From assembly GCA_029378245.1 (NCBI GenBank), contig JARKIF010000011.1:1798001-1862000 (forward strand): 64,000 nt of DNA, given 5' to 3'. The notes below the pieces were generated by a model. The model had not been told where the DNA came from, searched no databases, and worked only from the letters and a program-made list of their open reading frames with translations. Positions 36,648 through 48,120 of the stretch are shown here, piece after piece. Origin of the DNA: Roridomyces roridus (lineage: Eukaryota; Basidiomycota; Agaricomycetes; Agaricales; Mycenaceae). Position numbers and translations under genes: made by a program. The stretch's first letter is position 1. The number at the start of each line of letters is the position of its first letter.

Positions 36648-38864
36648 TTAACGACTCTGGTATTCGCTGACCATGGCGTACTTTGACCGCCGGCGCAGAA
36701 TATGCGCGTACTTCAAAAGTAGCTACGAAACCGTCAGTTGATGGATAATGGCAAGGAGAGGAGAAACGCACCCAATACACGCCCATCAACGCGACGGATA
36801 TCCCAGCCAATAGAGCCGAGCCCGGACCCAGACCCATATTATGGAAGAATGCGCGTCCAAACAACCTAGATTCCCAGACTCAGTCAGCTGAAGTATTCCG
36901 CAAGTGCAGAGAGACAACGCACGGAAACACAGACGCGATAGAAGCGCGGAACAGATCGTTCCCCGCCAAGACAGGGGCTTGGTAGTCGGGATACGCAGCC
37001 GTGACGTAGTTGAGAATGCTCTGGAAGATGAGGAAGATGCCTGGGAGGTAGAGTGCTGCGCCGAGGACTGGAACCATCCTGCGTTAAATATACATCTCAG
37101 AATCAACAGAAGGTGGAGATTTCGGGGCAGACTAACCAATGGACACTCGCTCTGGACGCGAATCCGAAAATCAGGACACTCGTCGGGATGAATATGCTTC
37201 CGATGAGACCAATCTCCAACTTGATCTCTGGGGCAACGATTTTGCCTGCTGCCTCGGCACGGGCGTATCTGGGGTTGATGTGGTACTTTTGGTACAAGCA
37301 ATACAGGGCGTACTGGTGGTTGTCAGCACTCGGGATGTGGTAAAAATTGGAAGGACCCACGGTGATTGTACTCGAAACCAAGAAGCCGAGGAAGGGCAAC
37401 CCAGTCACACCCTCGTTGAAGTGGTATATATCCGTAAACACGAGCGGGAAAGCTTCGAACCAGAGGTAGAACAATGCATCTAGAAGGGATCAGCCTCTCG
37501 ACGCCAAAGAATTAAGAGAGTAAACTTACAAGCAAAGCCAAGATACACATTAGCAAACATCAACGCAGGCTCCACCGACAAGATGAGAGGCATGACGAGT
37601 GCGCCATAAACAATCTCTCTGACGCTCTCCTCTGCGGCCGCACGCTCGCCCGCAGTACGGAGCTCGTCGTTGCCAGTGAGCTTGCGCAATCGCTCTGCGC
37701 GGCGAAGGAGGATCGTAGGGCCGTGGGTCTCTGGTAGGAAGAGAGCGAGGAATATGAGGGCGATGACGGAGATCCAGATAAGCTCCAAGATGGGCCAGCG
37801 CCAGGATTCAGCTTGCGCTGCGAAGCCACCGATTACGGGCTGATTGATAGTTCAGATTCAGTGGAGTGCGAGAAATGGACTGAATACTACGCACCCCGAG
37901 GATAGGTCCAGCTACAGCACCCAGACACCAGACGCCGAGGACGTACGGGAACTGACTGGCAGGGTAGATATCACCCATCGACGCTCCCTGGTCGCACAAT
38001 GAGTCAATTGATCACCAAGTGCGAGTAAAGACTAACCCCAGTAGCGAGAGCAGGGCTGCCAAAGAACCCCGTGAGGAATCTCATCGCGAGGACGGTATTC
38101 ATGTTCGTGGCCGTGACGAGCGGGATCTGGCATACGACGAAGAGGAAGAGGGTGACGATGTAACCGGGATTACGGCCCAGGACGGGCAGTTCTTGTAGCG
38201 GTGTGAAAAACATGGGGCCAATTCCGTAGCCTGCTCATCGTTAGCTGAATTAAACCCAAGACAAAGGAGGGACTCACCCAAGATATATAATGTGAGTCCC
38301 AGTGTAGCGCGTACGAGGGAGACGTCGAATTCTTGCATCAGCCCAGGAATGCAGGATGTATAGATTGCCGAGCCGATGTAGACGCTGAATGTGAGGAAGC
38401 TGATTGTAAAAGCGACAAACGCGCGCTTGGATGAGGACCAGTTCCTGCGCACGAAATCAGGATGGCGCAACAAAGCCAGAAGTAAGGACGCACCGTGGAG
38501 TATCCGAATCGTTTATTTCCCAGTCGACCAGGTAGGGGTCTGGGATCTCGATCGTAGCAGTTACATCGCTCGAGAGTGTGAGCTCGCGGTCTAAGCCCAG
38601 GGGCGTTGGCGTCGTCGCCTCGGAATCCTCCGTTTTCTTCTCGCATACATCCCCACAAAGCGTAACCGCGTCCGAGGCGATCTCCTTCTCCTTCTGCCCA
38701 CGCTTTTCTGAGGTGAGGAAGCGCGCGGAGATAGTGTAACCTGGTCGTTGGTCGGCATAAGGCAGTAAACGGCCGCCCGAGAGGTGGTTGATGAGTTGGC
38801 CGACGGGCGAGTCGCGGATGAGGTCGAATCCCATTTGGTGGTTTGTTGAGAGGGTGGTGGTCAT
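36648..38864 (-). CDS. MFS transporter, drug/polyamine exporter type (DHA1-like)
   Basis: The start at 38864 (MTTTLSTNHQMGF) leads into a long hydrophilic N-terminus, usual for fungal DHA1 exporters, then twelve hydrophobic segments over about eight exons. Landmarks are NWSSSKRAFVAFTISFLTFS, GPMFFTPLQELPVLGR, FLTGFFGSPALATG, FLPETHGPTILLRRAERLRK between the halves, FLVSSTITVGPSNFYHIPSA and FGRAFFHNMGLGPGSALLAG. The final exon joins phase 0 after GVYW and reads LLLKYAHILRRRSKYAMV, with a TAA at 36648-36650 (plus-strand tta). That ending is typical of the family. The protein should sit in the plasma membrane and export small molecules by proton antiport; the substrate is unknown. All exons stay in frame. 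Confidence 0.9.
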
Positions 38865-39298
38865 CCTAGCTGAGTGAACATTGTATTTAAACAACACAAG
38901 GTAGCGTTAGAAGGACTGAGAACGGCGTTGGTGAGCAGAAGCATCGATGAGTGCGACATGAATCAGCCAGTCTCGGGCATCATATGTCAGCGTGAGTGAG
39001 CAGCGCGTTCTGTCTTTGGAATGTGAGAAAACGATGTTGTCGGTCGAAGAATGCCAGCCGGCGCAGATAAGATCACGGTGGCGACGGGGTCAGAGTCGCG
39101 CAATCTCGTCATTTGATTCGCCTTGTCTGACGACGTGGCACCTCGGGGATCGGCCAAGACATCTAGGTGTGGTGATTAAGAGATGCAGGATATAGAGAGC
39201 ACAAGGTTGCGAGCTCAAGCCAAGCTGAAGCTCATTGTCACTCAAGATGGTGGGCGTCGGAAGAGAGATGAGGCAACTGGATGATCACGGCTGTGATC
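38865..39298. other. Upstream side of the MFS gene
   Basis: Intergenic; no gene seen. Ends at the 10-bp target duplication of the neighbouring element. Confidence 0.4.
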
Positions 39299-39324
39299 AA
39301 GGGGGCACCGGGATCGAAATTTCG

Positions 39325-39358
<34 letters not shown>

Positions 39359-39739
39359 CTCGAAAAAAATTTCTATATGTATATTAGTAAATGTGTTTTG
39401 GAGCATATTGGACACTCTTGATTGAAATTTCCAAATCGGGACTGATATATTACATAATACAGCTGCCAGTCTCATCGACTCTCACAAGACATTGCCACAG
39501 ACAACAAGTGTATCATTGCTCAAGTACACATGAGATGGGTCTAATTGACACTGGGGTCCTCTAATAAGTTTGTAATACATATTTTTCCTATGGTTGGGAG
39601 CCGTGGATTGCTCGGACCGCCGGTAAATCACATGATCGTGGGAATGATCTGCGTTATATAGGAGGGGGGGCGGGGGGGGGGGTCCAGCCAGGGTCGAAAA
39701 AAACTTTTCGACCCGAAATTCCGATCCCGATCCCCCCTT
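39299..39739. mobile_element. 441-bp MITE with 10-bp target duplication and poly-G core
   Basis: The ends are inverted: left AAGGGGGCACCGGGATCGAA and right (reverse complement) AAGGGGGGATCGGGATCGGA, both running on into atttcg. The direct repeat GGCTGTGATC (39289-39298 and 39740-39749) flanks the element exactly. A 9-10-bp duplication points to a Mutator-like (MULE) source. The interior includes the 30-nt G run at 39329-39358 and a second G-rich tract at 39662-39682 beside the right end. No coding capacity. Confidence 0.85.
39329..39358. repeat. Run of 30 consecutive G
   Basis: An uninterrupted G homopolymer inside the MITE. The second G tract near the right end is interrupted (7 G, C, then 11 G). 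Length in the real genome is uncertain, because such runs are hard to sequence. Confidence 0.9.
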
Positions 39740-39824
39740 GGCTGTGATCGCCGAATTTGTCTTGCGGCTGTGCAAGGCCCAGGCTCTTCTTCTTCCATCA
39801 CCATCACCAATCCTCGCTGCCCTC

Positions 39825-41031
39825 ATGGACCCGGACTCGTCTCAAACGCCTCGACCTGCAGCTCCCACTCGTTCAGAGGGTCTCTGGTTCTCGGATGGCG
39901 GTCTGATCCTCCAAGCGGAAGATAGGCTCTTCCGTGTCGCGGGCAGTGTCCTGGGCGGGCGCACGCTCTTCTGTCTTTCGAGACATGCTGTCGATTCCAC
40001 AGCCCGATAACCAGCCACTCATCGAAGGATGTCCCGTCGTCACCCTGCACGATTCGCCCAAGGATGTGGATTACTTTCTGCGGGCGATCTTTGACTCAGG
40101 GTGCGCTGAACTGTCTTGTTCTTATCTGCTTGTTGATTCGCCAATCTTACAGCTTTTTTGAGCGTCCACCCGCTCCGACAACACTTGATATCGTCTCGGG
40201 TGTACTCCGACTGAGCACTAAATACGACGTGGGATATCTGCGTCGTCGTGCGCTCCTTCATCTCGCAACCGTCTCTGCTTGTACCCTCGAGGAACACACA
40301 TCCATTGCATCCACTGCCACCTTTGATTCCAAGCGTGGACTCATGTCTCGCGCCATGCTCGCCAGCGAATTCAATCTCCAGTGGGCCCAGCTCCCTGCCA
40401 TGTACCGCATTTCTACCTGCACCGTCGAGCAAATCATGGATGGAGCCCTCACCCTCTCCCCACCCTTCGCACTCCAGCGCACCTGCATCGCCGCACACTG
40501 CTCCCTCCGCCTTGCACAAACAACCGAGACCTTTTCCTTCCTCCGCCCGCTCTCCGTCCCGGGGTGCCATTTTCCCGACACATGTCATCATCTCCGACAC
40601 AACCTCTACGAGAAACTCTGCAGCCACCAGCGGGTCGACCCACACGGGGGGCAAAGGCCAAGGCACGTCAATGAAAGAAGGTTTCTTTGACTTGGACTTG
40701 ACGTGGACCGTCAGTCCACTATCGCCATGGCAACACCGCCAAAAAAACAAAGAATGTCCACGTTGGGTAAACGTCAAAGGAACCCTCTTTCAGAGCACGC
40801 TCTTTGACGTGCGCTGGCTTTTGCCCCTCGTGCCACTCGGTTGCCTGCGTCCCAAATTATGGAGCGGGTTTCTGCAGCCGCGGCTTTGTCCGCCGTGTTA
40901 TACGGCAGCAGAGACTACGTACGCTGGCGAGGCGGAGGATATGGGATGATTTGCCGGAGCTTTTCAATATCTCTCTGTCGTGGGAGGAACTCAGGTTAGC
41001 TAGGGATGCGGATTTGAACGCCGAGGAGTAG
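39825..41031 (+). pseudogene. Decayed BTB/POZ paralogue
   Basis: This is a copy of the BTB gene at 24.2 kb. It starts MDPDSSQTPRP and continues LWFSDGGLILQAEDRLFRVA. The frame breaks near 39951 (run cctgggcggg), after which ARSSVFRDMLSIPQPDNQP, CPVVTLHDSPKDVDYFLRAI, VLRLSTKYDVGYLRRRALLH and EFNLQWAQLPAMYRI follow in another frame. The 3' part is interrupted by an inverted-repeat insertion at 40663-40812. The normal end, RIWDDLPELFNISLSWEELR, ends in a third frame at 41031. With a frameshift plus an insertion it should not give a full-length protein. Confidence 0.82.
40663..40812. mobile_element. 150-bp MITE-like insertion in the BTB pseudogene
   Basis: The left end gcacgtcaatgaaagaaggt and the right end (reverse complement) gcacgtcaaagagcgtgctc share gcacgtcaa. 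Inner blocks tgaaagaaggtttctttgac and ctgaaagagggttcctttga also pair, as do the cacgtggac/ccacgttggg words. It is imperfect, has no clear target duplication, and lies exactly where the BTB paralogues stop matching. Confidence 0.65.
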
Positions 41032-41146
41032 CCTGCGGCGGAATTCTCTCACTGTGCTTTCCGGGTGCGTCTCTTTGCCTCGTGTTATCGACCCAATTAC
41101 TCATCCTCAGCCCCAGGTATTATACTTATTTTCACTGACAATTACA

Positions 41147-41355
41147 CTAAATCTCTTCGGCGATTGAGTCCCGTTTGAATCTGTCATGCCATGCTCTCCG
41201 CTCGTCAAAAACATCCAGGCCCTCACCGATAGCACAATCCCGGATCGAACGGTGAACGTCGTGGACGCGGTCCTGTATTGCGCTGTGGCTGCGTGTGCAT
41301 GAGCAGAGCCATCTCCTGGTAATGGTATACCTGTCGTTTGCCTCTGTCTTCCTCG
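41147..41355 (-). pseudogene. Possible last exons of an unrecognised gene
   Basis: Read on the minus strand, an exon ending at TAG (41147-41149) gives DVFDERRAWHDRFKRDSI, preceded by DRVHDVHRSIRDCAIGEG. An intron with gtataccatt...caatacag joins it phase 0 to LAAEEDRGKRQ. The charged composition and clean splice look genuinely coding, but a TGA directly upstream blocks further extension and no family is recognised. It may be a gene relic. Confidence 0.35.
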
Positions 41356-43556
41356 GCAGCCAAGTTTCACTGTATCATATCTGGTGCGTTGCTTACCTCG
41401 TTGTATTATTGTGCCGGTCATCGTAAAGCTTACTCGGATTCCTCGAGTGAGTGTTCTACCTCTCGGTCATTCAGGCCTCCCGAGCTGATCTCGGGTTAGG
41501 TCCGGTTTCTTCTGTGGTGTACGTTGTTCGACGATGCGCAGTAACACGCAAGACAGCTCTTCTTATTGTCCAGTTGGTATCGCAAGGCGGAATTGGCTGC
41601 GATTCTGAGTGGAGCGTTCGGTGCGTGCCTCCCTGTCACCTATACCTGTGATCCCATCTCAATGATGAACGTGAATTCCCCTTCAAGTTCTACCGAGATT
41701 TCTCGACCCTGCGGCCTGGGTACTACCGAATATCTCATGGTCGGCGATGACAGTGCGCAGCTGAAACCGCCTCTCGTATGGTGCCCTTTAACAAACCAAT
41801 ATGTAAGTTTTCCAGCGGGTCACGTTTTGAATGCCCGGCGAACTGAAGCATCATCTCGATTCGGGTAGTGCGATGTCGAAATCATTCGCTTACTTGTTTC
41901 GAAAGGGGTTTGGAGAAGCGGAGCATACGACATTCGACTTGACGACCAAAGGGTCTGGTCAGAGATCTTCCACGAATGGCTAAATCCCATTTTGTGGTGT
42001 CGGAGGCATCCGTACATTCAGCTGAGTAGGTTTTGCTGACTGTAGCCGATTCTATCCATTTATCCACCACTAGCGCGCCACCCACCGCAGCGGCGCTTGT
42101 AACGCACACCGGAGTTTTTTTCTTGCCGACTGAGAACCTTCTAGATGACGGCTACCCTCGCAGTACTTGGTATGCCTTTTTCTTTGTGCCGTAGGTCCTG
42201 GGTTTGGGGCGTTCCTTCCAATGCAAACTCCGTGGAACGGGAAACGCGGTCCCGTTAATTGTTCTGTTCCAATTCAGCGGAAGATCAACTACACGGTAAC
42301 TTCTGCCCTGTGTGAGTGGCTGCTCCGGCTGAGCGATCGAACAATATTAGAATTCCTGCCAAATTCGTCAACGCCGCGGCCTATTATTGTCTCCGAGTCG
42401 CCCGTCGGTTAAAATGCGTCCAACAGCCCTGTCATGGATGGATTCCAGGAAATCGAATGAACTTTTTTGGTAACGCATGAGGGCTGTGGTATCGCTTGAA
42501 TTTCATGCAGTGGTGGATGATCTAGTTTTGAACGAGGCCCAACTCCCGACTCAAACACCGAAAGCACCGTATGCCAATGATGCGTACATGACAAAGGTTG
42601 CTGCGGAGGAGTGAATTCATCGACCCATTTGTGAGTTTTCTCCCACGTGCAGTCTTCCCCAGATCATCCTACACCTTCCCACACACGCGTCGATCTTTGG
42701 GCTTTAATTGTGATTCCGGGCCAGGGCGCTGTTGGCGCTTCGTGTGCCTGAGAAGCCGAGGTCGCCGGCTCTCGGCTGACAGCCGTGACCTGCCGCCAGC
42801 GCGTGGCGCATGGTTTTTGATGAACATCAACGGGCCAGGGCGCTGTTGATTATTACATCCGTGGCGACGTCGAAGCACCGCTCCGTGGTCGTCGTGAATC
42901 TTCCGGGACCTCAGCCGGCGGGGTGCAGACTGCTCTCCGCGCCGGTGCTTCTGTGCCAAGGTCTTGGCCAACGCGGAGTATTTAGCGGCTTGCACCTGAG
43001 TAACTTCTACCTGTGTATGACCCCAACTGCCCCCGGTGTCGTTGGTGAGATTCAATTCGATGCGGTCCATTCTGGATTTCCAACAAAGTAAATTAAATCA
43101 GACTGTCGGTCTCGACCAAGGCCTACACCGCCGTCAGAGGACTTGTCCCTCCCGCGAATGGGCGCAACAGTGCATGCCCAAATCTTGCCCGGCGAAACAA
43201 GGTTCGAAAATAGGCCTTCGTATTGACAGGGGCTGCGACTGCGGTCAGATGCATTGCGTTCCCCCTCCTTCCGATTTACCGAACGGATTCCCTGGGCAAC
43301 CAGGTGACTGGTCTCCTGCCACTGCTCAATAACACACTCATAGAGTGTTTCGCTGCTCTGACCGGCAACAGGGACACGGCACAATTCCGATCCGTTTCTC
43401 CCAAAGCGGTAGAGTGGGAACCAGGCCTTTGGTGCGATGTGGGCTTGAATACAAGATGTGAGTCAATGGAGCTTCTTGACATGGAGAACTGATCGAACAC
43501 CGCTTTCGAGATAATAGCGATATGAGATACGCGACGGATGCGGTCAGAACAACGCA
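41356..43556. other. No supported gene; mixed short frames
   Basis: Frames such as 41566-41868 (+), 42167-42412 (+) and 41882-42109 (-) are open, but no motif or consistent gene model emerges. The word cgggccagggcgctgttg occurs twice (42718 and 42830), a 112-bp-spaced direct repeat. Confidence 0.4.
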
Positions 43557-43566
43557 TATAAAAAGG
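43557..43566 (+). promoter_or_regulatory. TATA box of the Zn2Cys6 gene
   Basis: The sequence tataaaaagg lies 37-46 nt before the ATG at 43603, a good match in sequence and spacing. Confidence 0.6.
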
Positions 43567-43602
43567 CTCTTTGTAAGAATTCGCCGCCCATTCGTAACTC
43601 CC

Positions 43603-44369
43603 ATGTCCAGCCCCACCCCATCTGCTTCTGGCTCCGGCAAGCTGCGTCGCACCATTCTTGCCTGCTCCCATTGCCGGAAACGCAAAATTAGAGTGCGTTC
43701 ACGGTTTTCCATCGTCCAGTGATGAGCGGCATTGATATCTTTATAGTGCATAACCAGCGAACAACCTCCGACAAAACCATGCAGTCGTTGCAAGGCAAAG
43801 AACTTGCCATGCCAATACGTCTCCGCAGACGCGCGCTCACACTCGCCAACGAGTTCCAACTCGCCCGAATCCGATCTCGGAGACTCAGAGTCGTCTCCAC
43901 TTTCGACAGCCACGGCCACGGAGCCCATTGGCATGCCAACAAAAAACCGCCGTTCGAGTCCAACCATGCTGCCTGTGCCGTCTTTCCACCGAATCTCGTC
44001 TTCGTCGTCATCCCCCACGGACACACGCCGGGCTATACACCCGCATCTACACCCACATCCGCAGGCCCCGCTGTCCGTGCTCTACGATATGCAGGCCATG
44101 CATGCCCGACAATATTTAGATGCCCGGAACGCCGCTGCGCAGTCTCACGTACCCATGACGGGTATTCAGCCTCAACGACCGGTAGAGAACTACGGGGCGC
44201 ATTCGTCACTTCAAGGAGATGCGCTGTTGGACTTTTGGACTGATGGGCTTGGCGGTGGTAGCTCGTGGTACGAAATCTACTCATGCATACCAAAATTCAG
44301 CTGACAGCGTGTTACAGGCATGGCTTCAGCCCAGCCAACAACTACGAATCCCTGGGGAGTCCGTGGTAA
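43603..44369 (+). CDS. Short Zn(II)2Cys6 transcription factor
   Basis: Three exons: 43603-43692, 43747-44267 and 44318-44369. The zinc cluster spans intron 1: ILACSHCRKRKIR joins CITSEQPPTKPCSRC and KAKNLPCQYV. This gives the full C-x2-C-x6-C ... C-x2-C-x6-C pattern with the expected basic residues. A Ser/Pro/His-rich region follows (SSSSSSPTDTRRAIHPHLHP), and the spliced end reads SSWHGFSPANNYESLGSPW before TAA at 44367-44369. If intron 2 were retained, a different short end would result. At about 222 residues it lacks the long regulatory domain of most family members. It is expected to bind DNA in the nucleus; targets are unknown. Confidence 0.88.
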
Positions 44370-46761
44370 GCCGCGTCGACTCGTTACCCGAGTCTGTCTT
44401 GATTATTCGCTTCTAGGCCGAATCACGCTAGTTCGAGCGGTGGGGACAGACACAGCAGTACCTTTTCTTTCTTACAATGAACCAGCTAGTATAATCGACG
44501 CATTCCATGGCACTGACTTGTTTAATATTAGTATCATGTTTAATCCTGCCCTGCCTCCGAAAATCGAGCTCGAGCCTTCTTCATTCACGATCCAAGGACC
44601 CGAGGCTTCGTTCTCAGGGTCACTCACTCGACCACCGACAAATGTATACAATAGATTTCAGTGCAGGAACTCCCGGAGCCGGGACGCGCACGGACACTCG
44701 TGCACTCGCTTAGGTTGAATTCAATAGGCATTTCCAAGTTCCAACAGCGAACAAATTGATATTTGAAGTTGATGCACGGAATCCCTAGCCATGAACCCTC
44801 GACATCCTCCATCGAGACTTGAAGATGGTGATGCCTACCGAATGGTTCACCGGAAGACCTGGGTCCAGGACGTTTTCCTCTCGAAATACCGCACGCGTGA
44901 TTGGAATTCCAGGTTCTTGACACGGAACAGCGGAGCGGGACCCACCGGTTGGAATCGCGCCGACGGATATAATTTAACCGTTTTAGCTGTCGAATTCGGA
45001 ACAATTCAGCAAGACGGACCAGAGCGCAGTACCTCAATCAGACAAGTACAGGCTGTCATCCTTGGCGAGATCGGCGTTGATCTGCATAGGATTTTCGTGT
45101 GCCGAGTTCCTCCAGTTCCTCCACGGAATCCTCGGAATATGATTGATTGCCTGTCGAGTGTGTCGACGACCTCCTCCGTCCTCGGATTCCACGGAGTCCT
45201 CGGAAGATGATTGTTTGCCTGTCGAGTGAATAGCGGCAGTTGGGTGACGAGAGGATTGTCGAGGAACTGCTCGATTATAATTAGATTTCCCCACAAGGAT
45301 AGCATATCCGTTCAACTGCCAGGCCCAGTGGACTGAGAACCTCCGGTCTCTGCCCGTCTCTCTCCACTCGGCGTTCGCACGACGCACATCCTGCCGTTCC
45401 CGTTTGCGACGTTCACCTTCTAAATTAATGCACTCGAAAACAGGCTCAGACCACTTTGTTCTGTAACAGTGACAGTGTGCTTGAGAACTCGCTCCTTCCC
45501 CCGCTGAAATAAGCCCACAGAAGCCCTCTCAATTCCAAAACTCGCTAAACTGGTGATCACTTCACAAGTTCACATCAAATATTGATGTATCTCGGCAAGG
45601 CCTCCGTTTCTTGGGTGTTCCATGTGCTTACATGAAGCTAGGCCTGTCGTGGAGCTGCATCGGTTGTCATATTCCATGAGTCAAAACTCTCGGCGAAACG
45701 TCGAGTTCCCATTTATTTACGCGCAGATGTCGACCACGACTTTGGCTCGAGTCATTTCGATGTCCGCCGATGCGCTCGTCCCTGCTTTTAAAATGAAGGC
45801 TGTGTGATGAACTGTATGGATGGATGGTTTCAATAGTGAATTCAGCGGTTTTGAAATTCGAGACAAAAACAAAGATTTCTGGAGATCTGGAGCTAGGTGA
45901 CACTTTGCTCAGGTTCGCTGATTCGGCCGGTTCCATTTAAGGTATACGGTAGTCATGGAAAATAGAGACGGACTAAACCGGTCGAGGCTGGGCTGGCTGG
46001 GTATGCATGCGAGCTATGTCCGAGTCCGTCTTTGGGCCACGGGCCCGCTTGATCAAACACCATCGAACACTTTGACCCACTGTCCTGGTGTGGTAACTTC
46101 GGTCACAAACTTGCCGACGGAGTCTCCCCATGGTTTGCAGTGCATACCATGCGAGCCGCTGCGGTGGAATCCCCTCACTTGCGAATAAGTACGTATCGGT
46201 TCGAAATAAGGGGTCATCTACAGCGGCATCATCGAGTCCCCGCACTCTGGAGGGGCGGATTACCAGCCCGAATCAGTCCCCCTCCTCATCCTGCTCAGTG
46301 CTCACGCTCTTTCATCAAGGTCGAACAGCGATATGGGCATGGCTCGGCCGCGAAATAATACCCATTCGTTCAAGCCCTCATATCGCGACGAGCATCAGGC
46401 CTCAAATGTACTGTCCACCAATCGCGATCGACATTCATATCGACATTTCATGACGATTCACGCCATCACGCGGCACATCATTCTCTGCGCTTCCGCTCCG
46501 ATTGATCGCATGTGTGATGATCATCATGCCGCATCATTTGGATAAGCGCACGTGGTCTGCGGGCAACGGCGGTCGTCTGGCTCATTTCTTCCCAATTTCT
46601 TCCTCCCAACCACCACTTACTGCAGCTGCTATCCACCATTATGGCGTCCCCCAGGAAGCCACTCAGAAAGATGATACTCCGGATGCCTTCCTGTCCGTCC
46701 TCCTATCTTCTCCTCCTCCCCATCTCACTAGTCCGCAGTCCAATCCGACGTGGACTACAGC
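44370..46761. other. No supported gene; one direct repeat
   Basis: Open frames (44791-45210 +, 44624-45037 -, 46130-46453 +) lack motifs. The block tccacgg(a/g)tcctcgga...tgcctgtcgagtg occurs at 45118-45158 and again at 45188-45228, a 70-bp-spaced direct repeat. The last part should contain the RING gene promoter, and an upstream RING exon starting at the ATG at 46641 is possible. Confidence 0.4.
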
Positions 46762-47510
46762 ATGGACCTTGGTGCCGAATCGACGCCTGGGACGGAGGAC
46801 GAGCGTGCGACGACCGAGGCAATGCCAGAACCGGATCTCCGCCGCCGAGTACTGGCTTCCTCTGAAACGCTGCGGCGTGCGGCAGCGAATGACATGGCTC
46901 AGGTGGCTGCGCGTGCTAGGGCTGCAGGGGAGCAGGACTGTGGCATCTGGTGCGTCATTTACACCGGACATCCACTTCACCTAACGCGTTTCCGGCCAGC
47001 GAGGAATCCGCGTCGGATGCTCTACGCACACAATGCTGCGGAGCCTTGTTTTGTCGGGTCCATATAAACGATGTACGTATCCCTCGCGTGCCCCCTCTCT
47101 CCCTCGTCTTTTGACACCACCAGTGGATCTACGGCCCCGCAGCCTCGGATTTATGCCCCACTTGCAATTCGACATGCGTCCTCCCCCCTCCCCCATCCTC
47201 CGACTCTGGGTTTAAACGACCCCGGACACCGCCATCCACACCCTCCGTCTCACGCAAATCTTCGATGACGGCTCTCTCTCGGACTTCGACCGCAGCGTCC
47301 CTGCTCTCTCTGTCCACCACTCCCGAATCAGAGGCCGAAGCGGAGCCCAAGACGGAGGAGACTCGCACCAGAACTAAAACTCAAAGCGGCGGTACTATAT
47401 TCGATCACAGCTGGGTGCGAGTACTCGTTCTGCTGGGAGCTCTCGTAGTGGTCGTCTTTAATAGCCGGCGTGGGGCTGCGACGTTTGGGGTACCCGCCGC
47501 TACTGCTTGA
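46762..47510 (+). CDS. RING-type E3 ubiquitin ligase with C-terminal membrane anchor
   Basis: Three exons: 46762-46949, 47000-47072 and 47124-47510, with introns gtgcgtcatt...ggccag and gtacgtatcc...ccaccag. The first exon gives an acidic start and an Ala/Arg-rich helix (LRRRVLASSETLRRAAANDM). The RING lies across all three exons: EQDCGICEESASD, then LRTQCCGALFCRVHIND, then WIYGPAASDLCPTCNSTC. The Cys/His positions fit a C3HC4-like ring in which CCGALFC replaces the usual C-x-H-x-x-C core, a form I know from mushroom proteins. A Ser/Thr/Pro-rich linker follows. The protein ends with a hydrophobic anchor, WVRVLVLLGALVVVVF, and NSRRGAATFGVPAATA at 47510. It should be a tail-anchored ligase at the ER or another membrane. 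The start is not certain. Confidence 0.85.
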
Positions 47511-47982
47511 ATGTTAGGACCACATTCCCGAGACAATGAAACAATCGACAACGCGTGCCGTGCCTGTCTATTCAACCAATCGAGTCCAGTCCCAAGTGGC
47601 TACTTCCACTGGGATGCGTCCGCTTGCCGGAAGGGTGTTCGCCTGCATGTTTCGGGAAGCAATAGGTCTCCGTTCGATTCGGCGTCCGTGAAATGGCGTT
47701 TCCGCGAACTCCCTTTTTCGACTCAGACACGGCCCATCGTAAGCACTGACTTGCAATGCAGATGGCGTGGGTTTCCGGCTGGGATTTCGGTCCCGAGATT
47801 GTTCGTACAGTCCACTGATGGGGGATATTTCAGACCCTCCATCCGCAATCCACGTTCATCCCTTCCTTGGAGTCTCAGTTACAGGTGGTAAGTACGTCCA
47901 CAAGATTGGGTATACTGTCTAACCTTTACTTCTCGCTCGCTCAGCCACTTCACTCTCGTTACAATATATGTCTATGAAATTA
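47511..47982. other. Short interval with intron-like signals
   Basis: A plus-strand segment gtaagtacgtccac...ctaacc...cgctcag (47889-47945) looks like an intron, but the flanking exons could not be tied to a gene. It may be a gene remnant, or flanking LINE sequence on the opposite strand. Confidence 0.35.
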
Positions 47983-48120
47983 TTGCAATTTGCAAAAATA
48001 ATGTCCGATCGCGGAAATAAAAAAAGTTTTGATTAGCGCCGACATGTGGCTGTTCGTGTAGTACGTAACACACGCGTCCTCTCCAACTCCTCTCTCTCTC
48101 TTTCTGTCCACTCTCTCGAC

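Noticed and set aside
43338..44024. Minus-strand frame of 228 codons over the Zn2Cys6 gene
   Set aside because: The plus-strand model has a TATA box, correct introns and a complete zinc cluster; the antisense frame has none.
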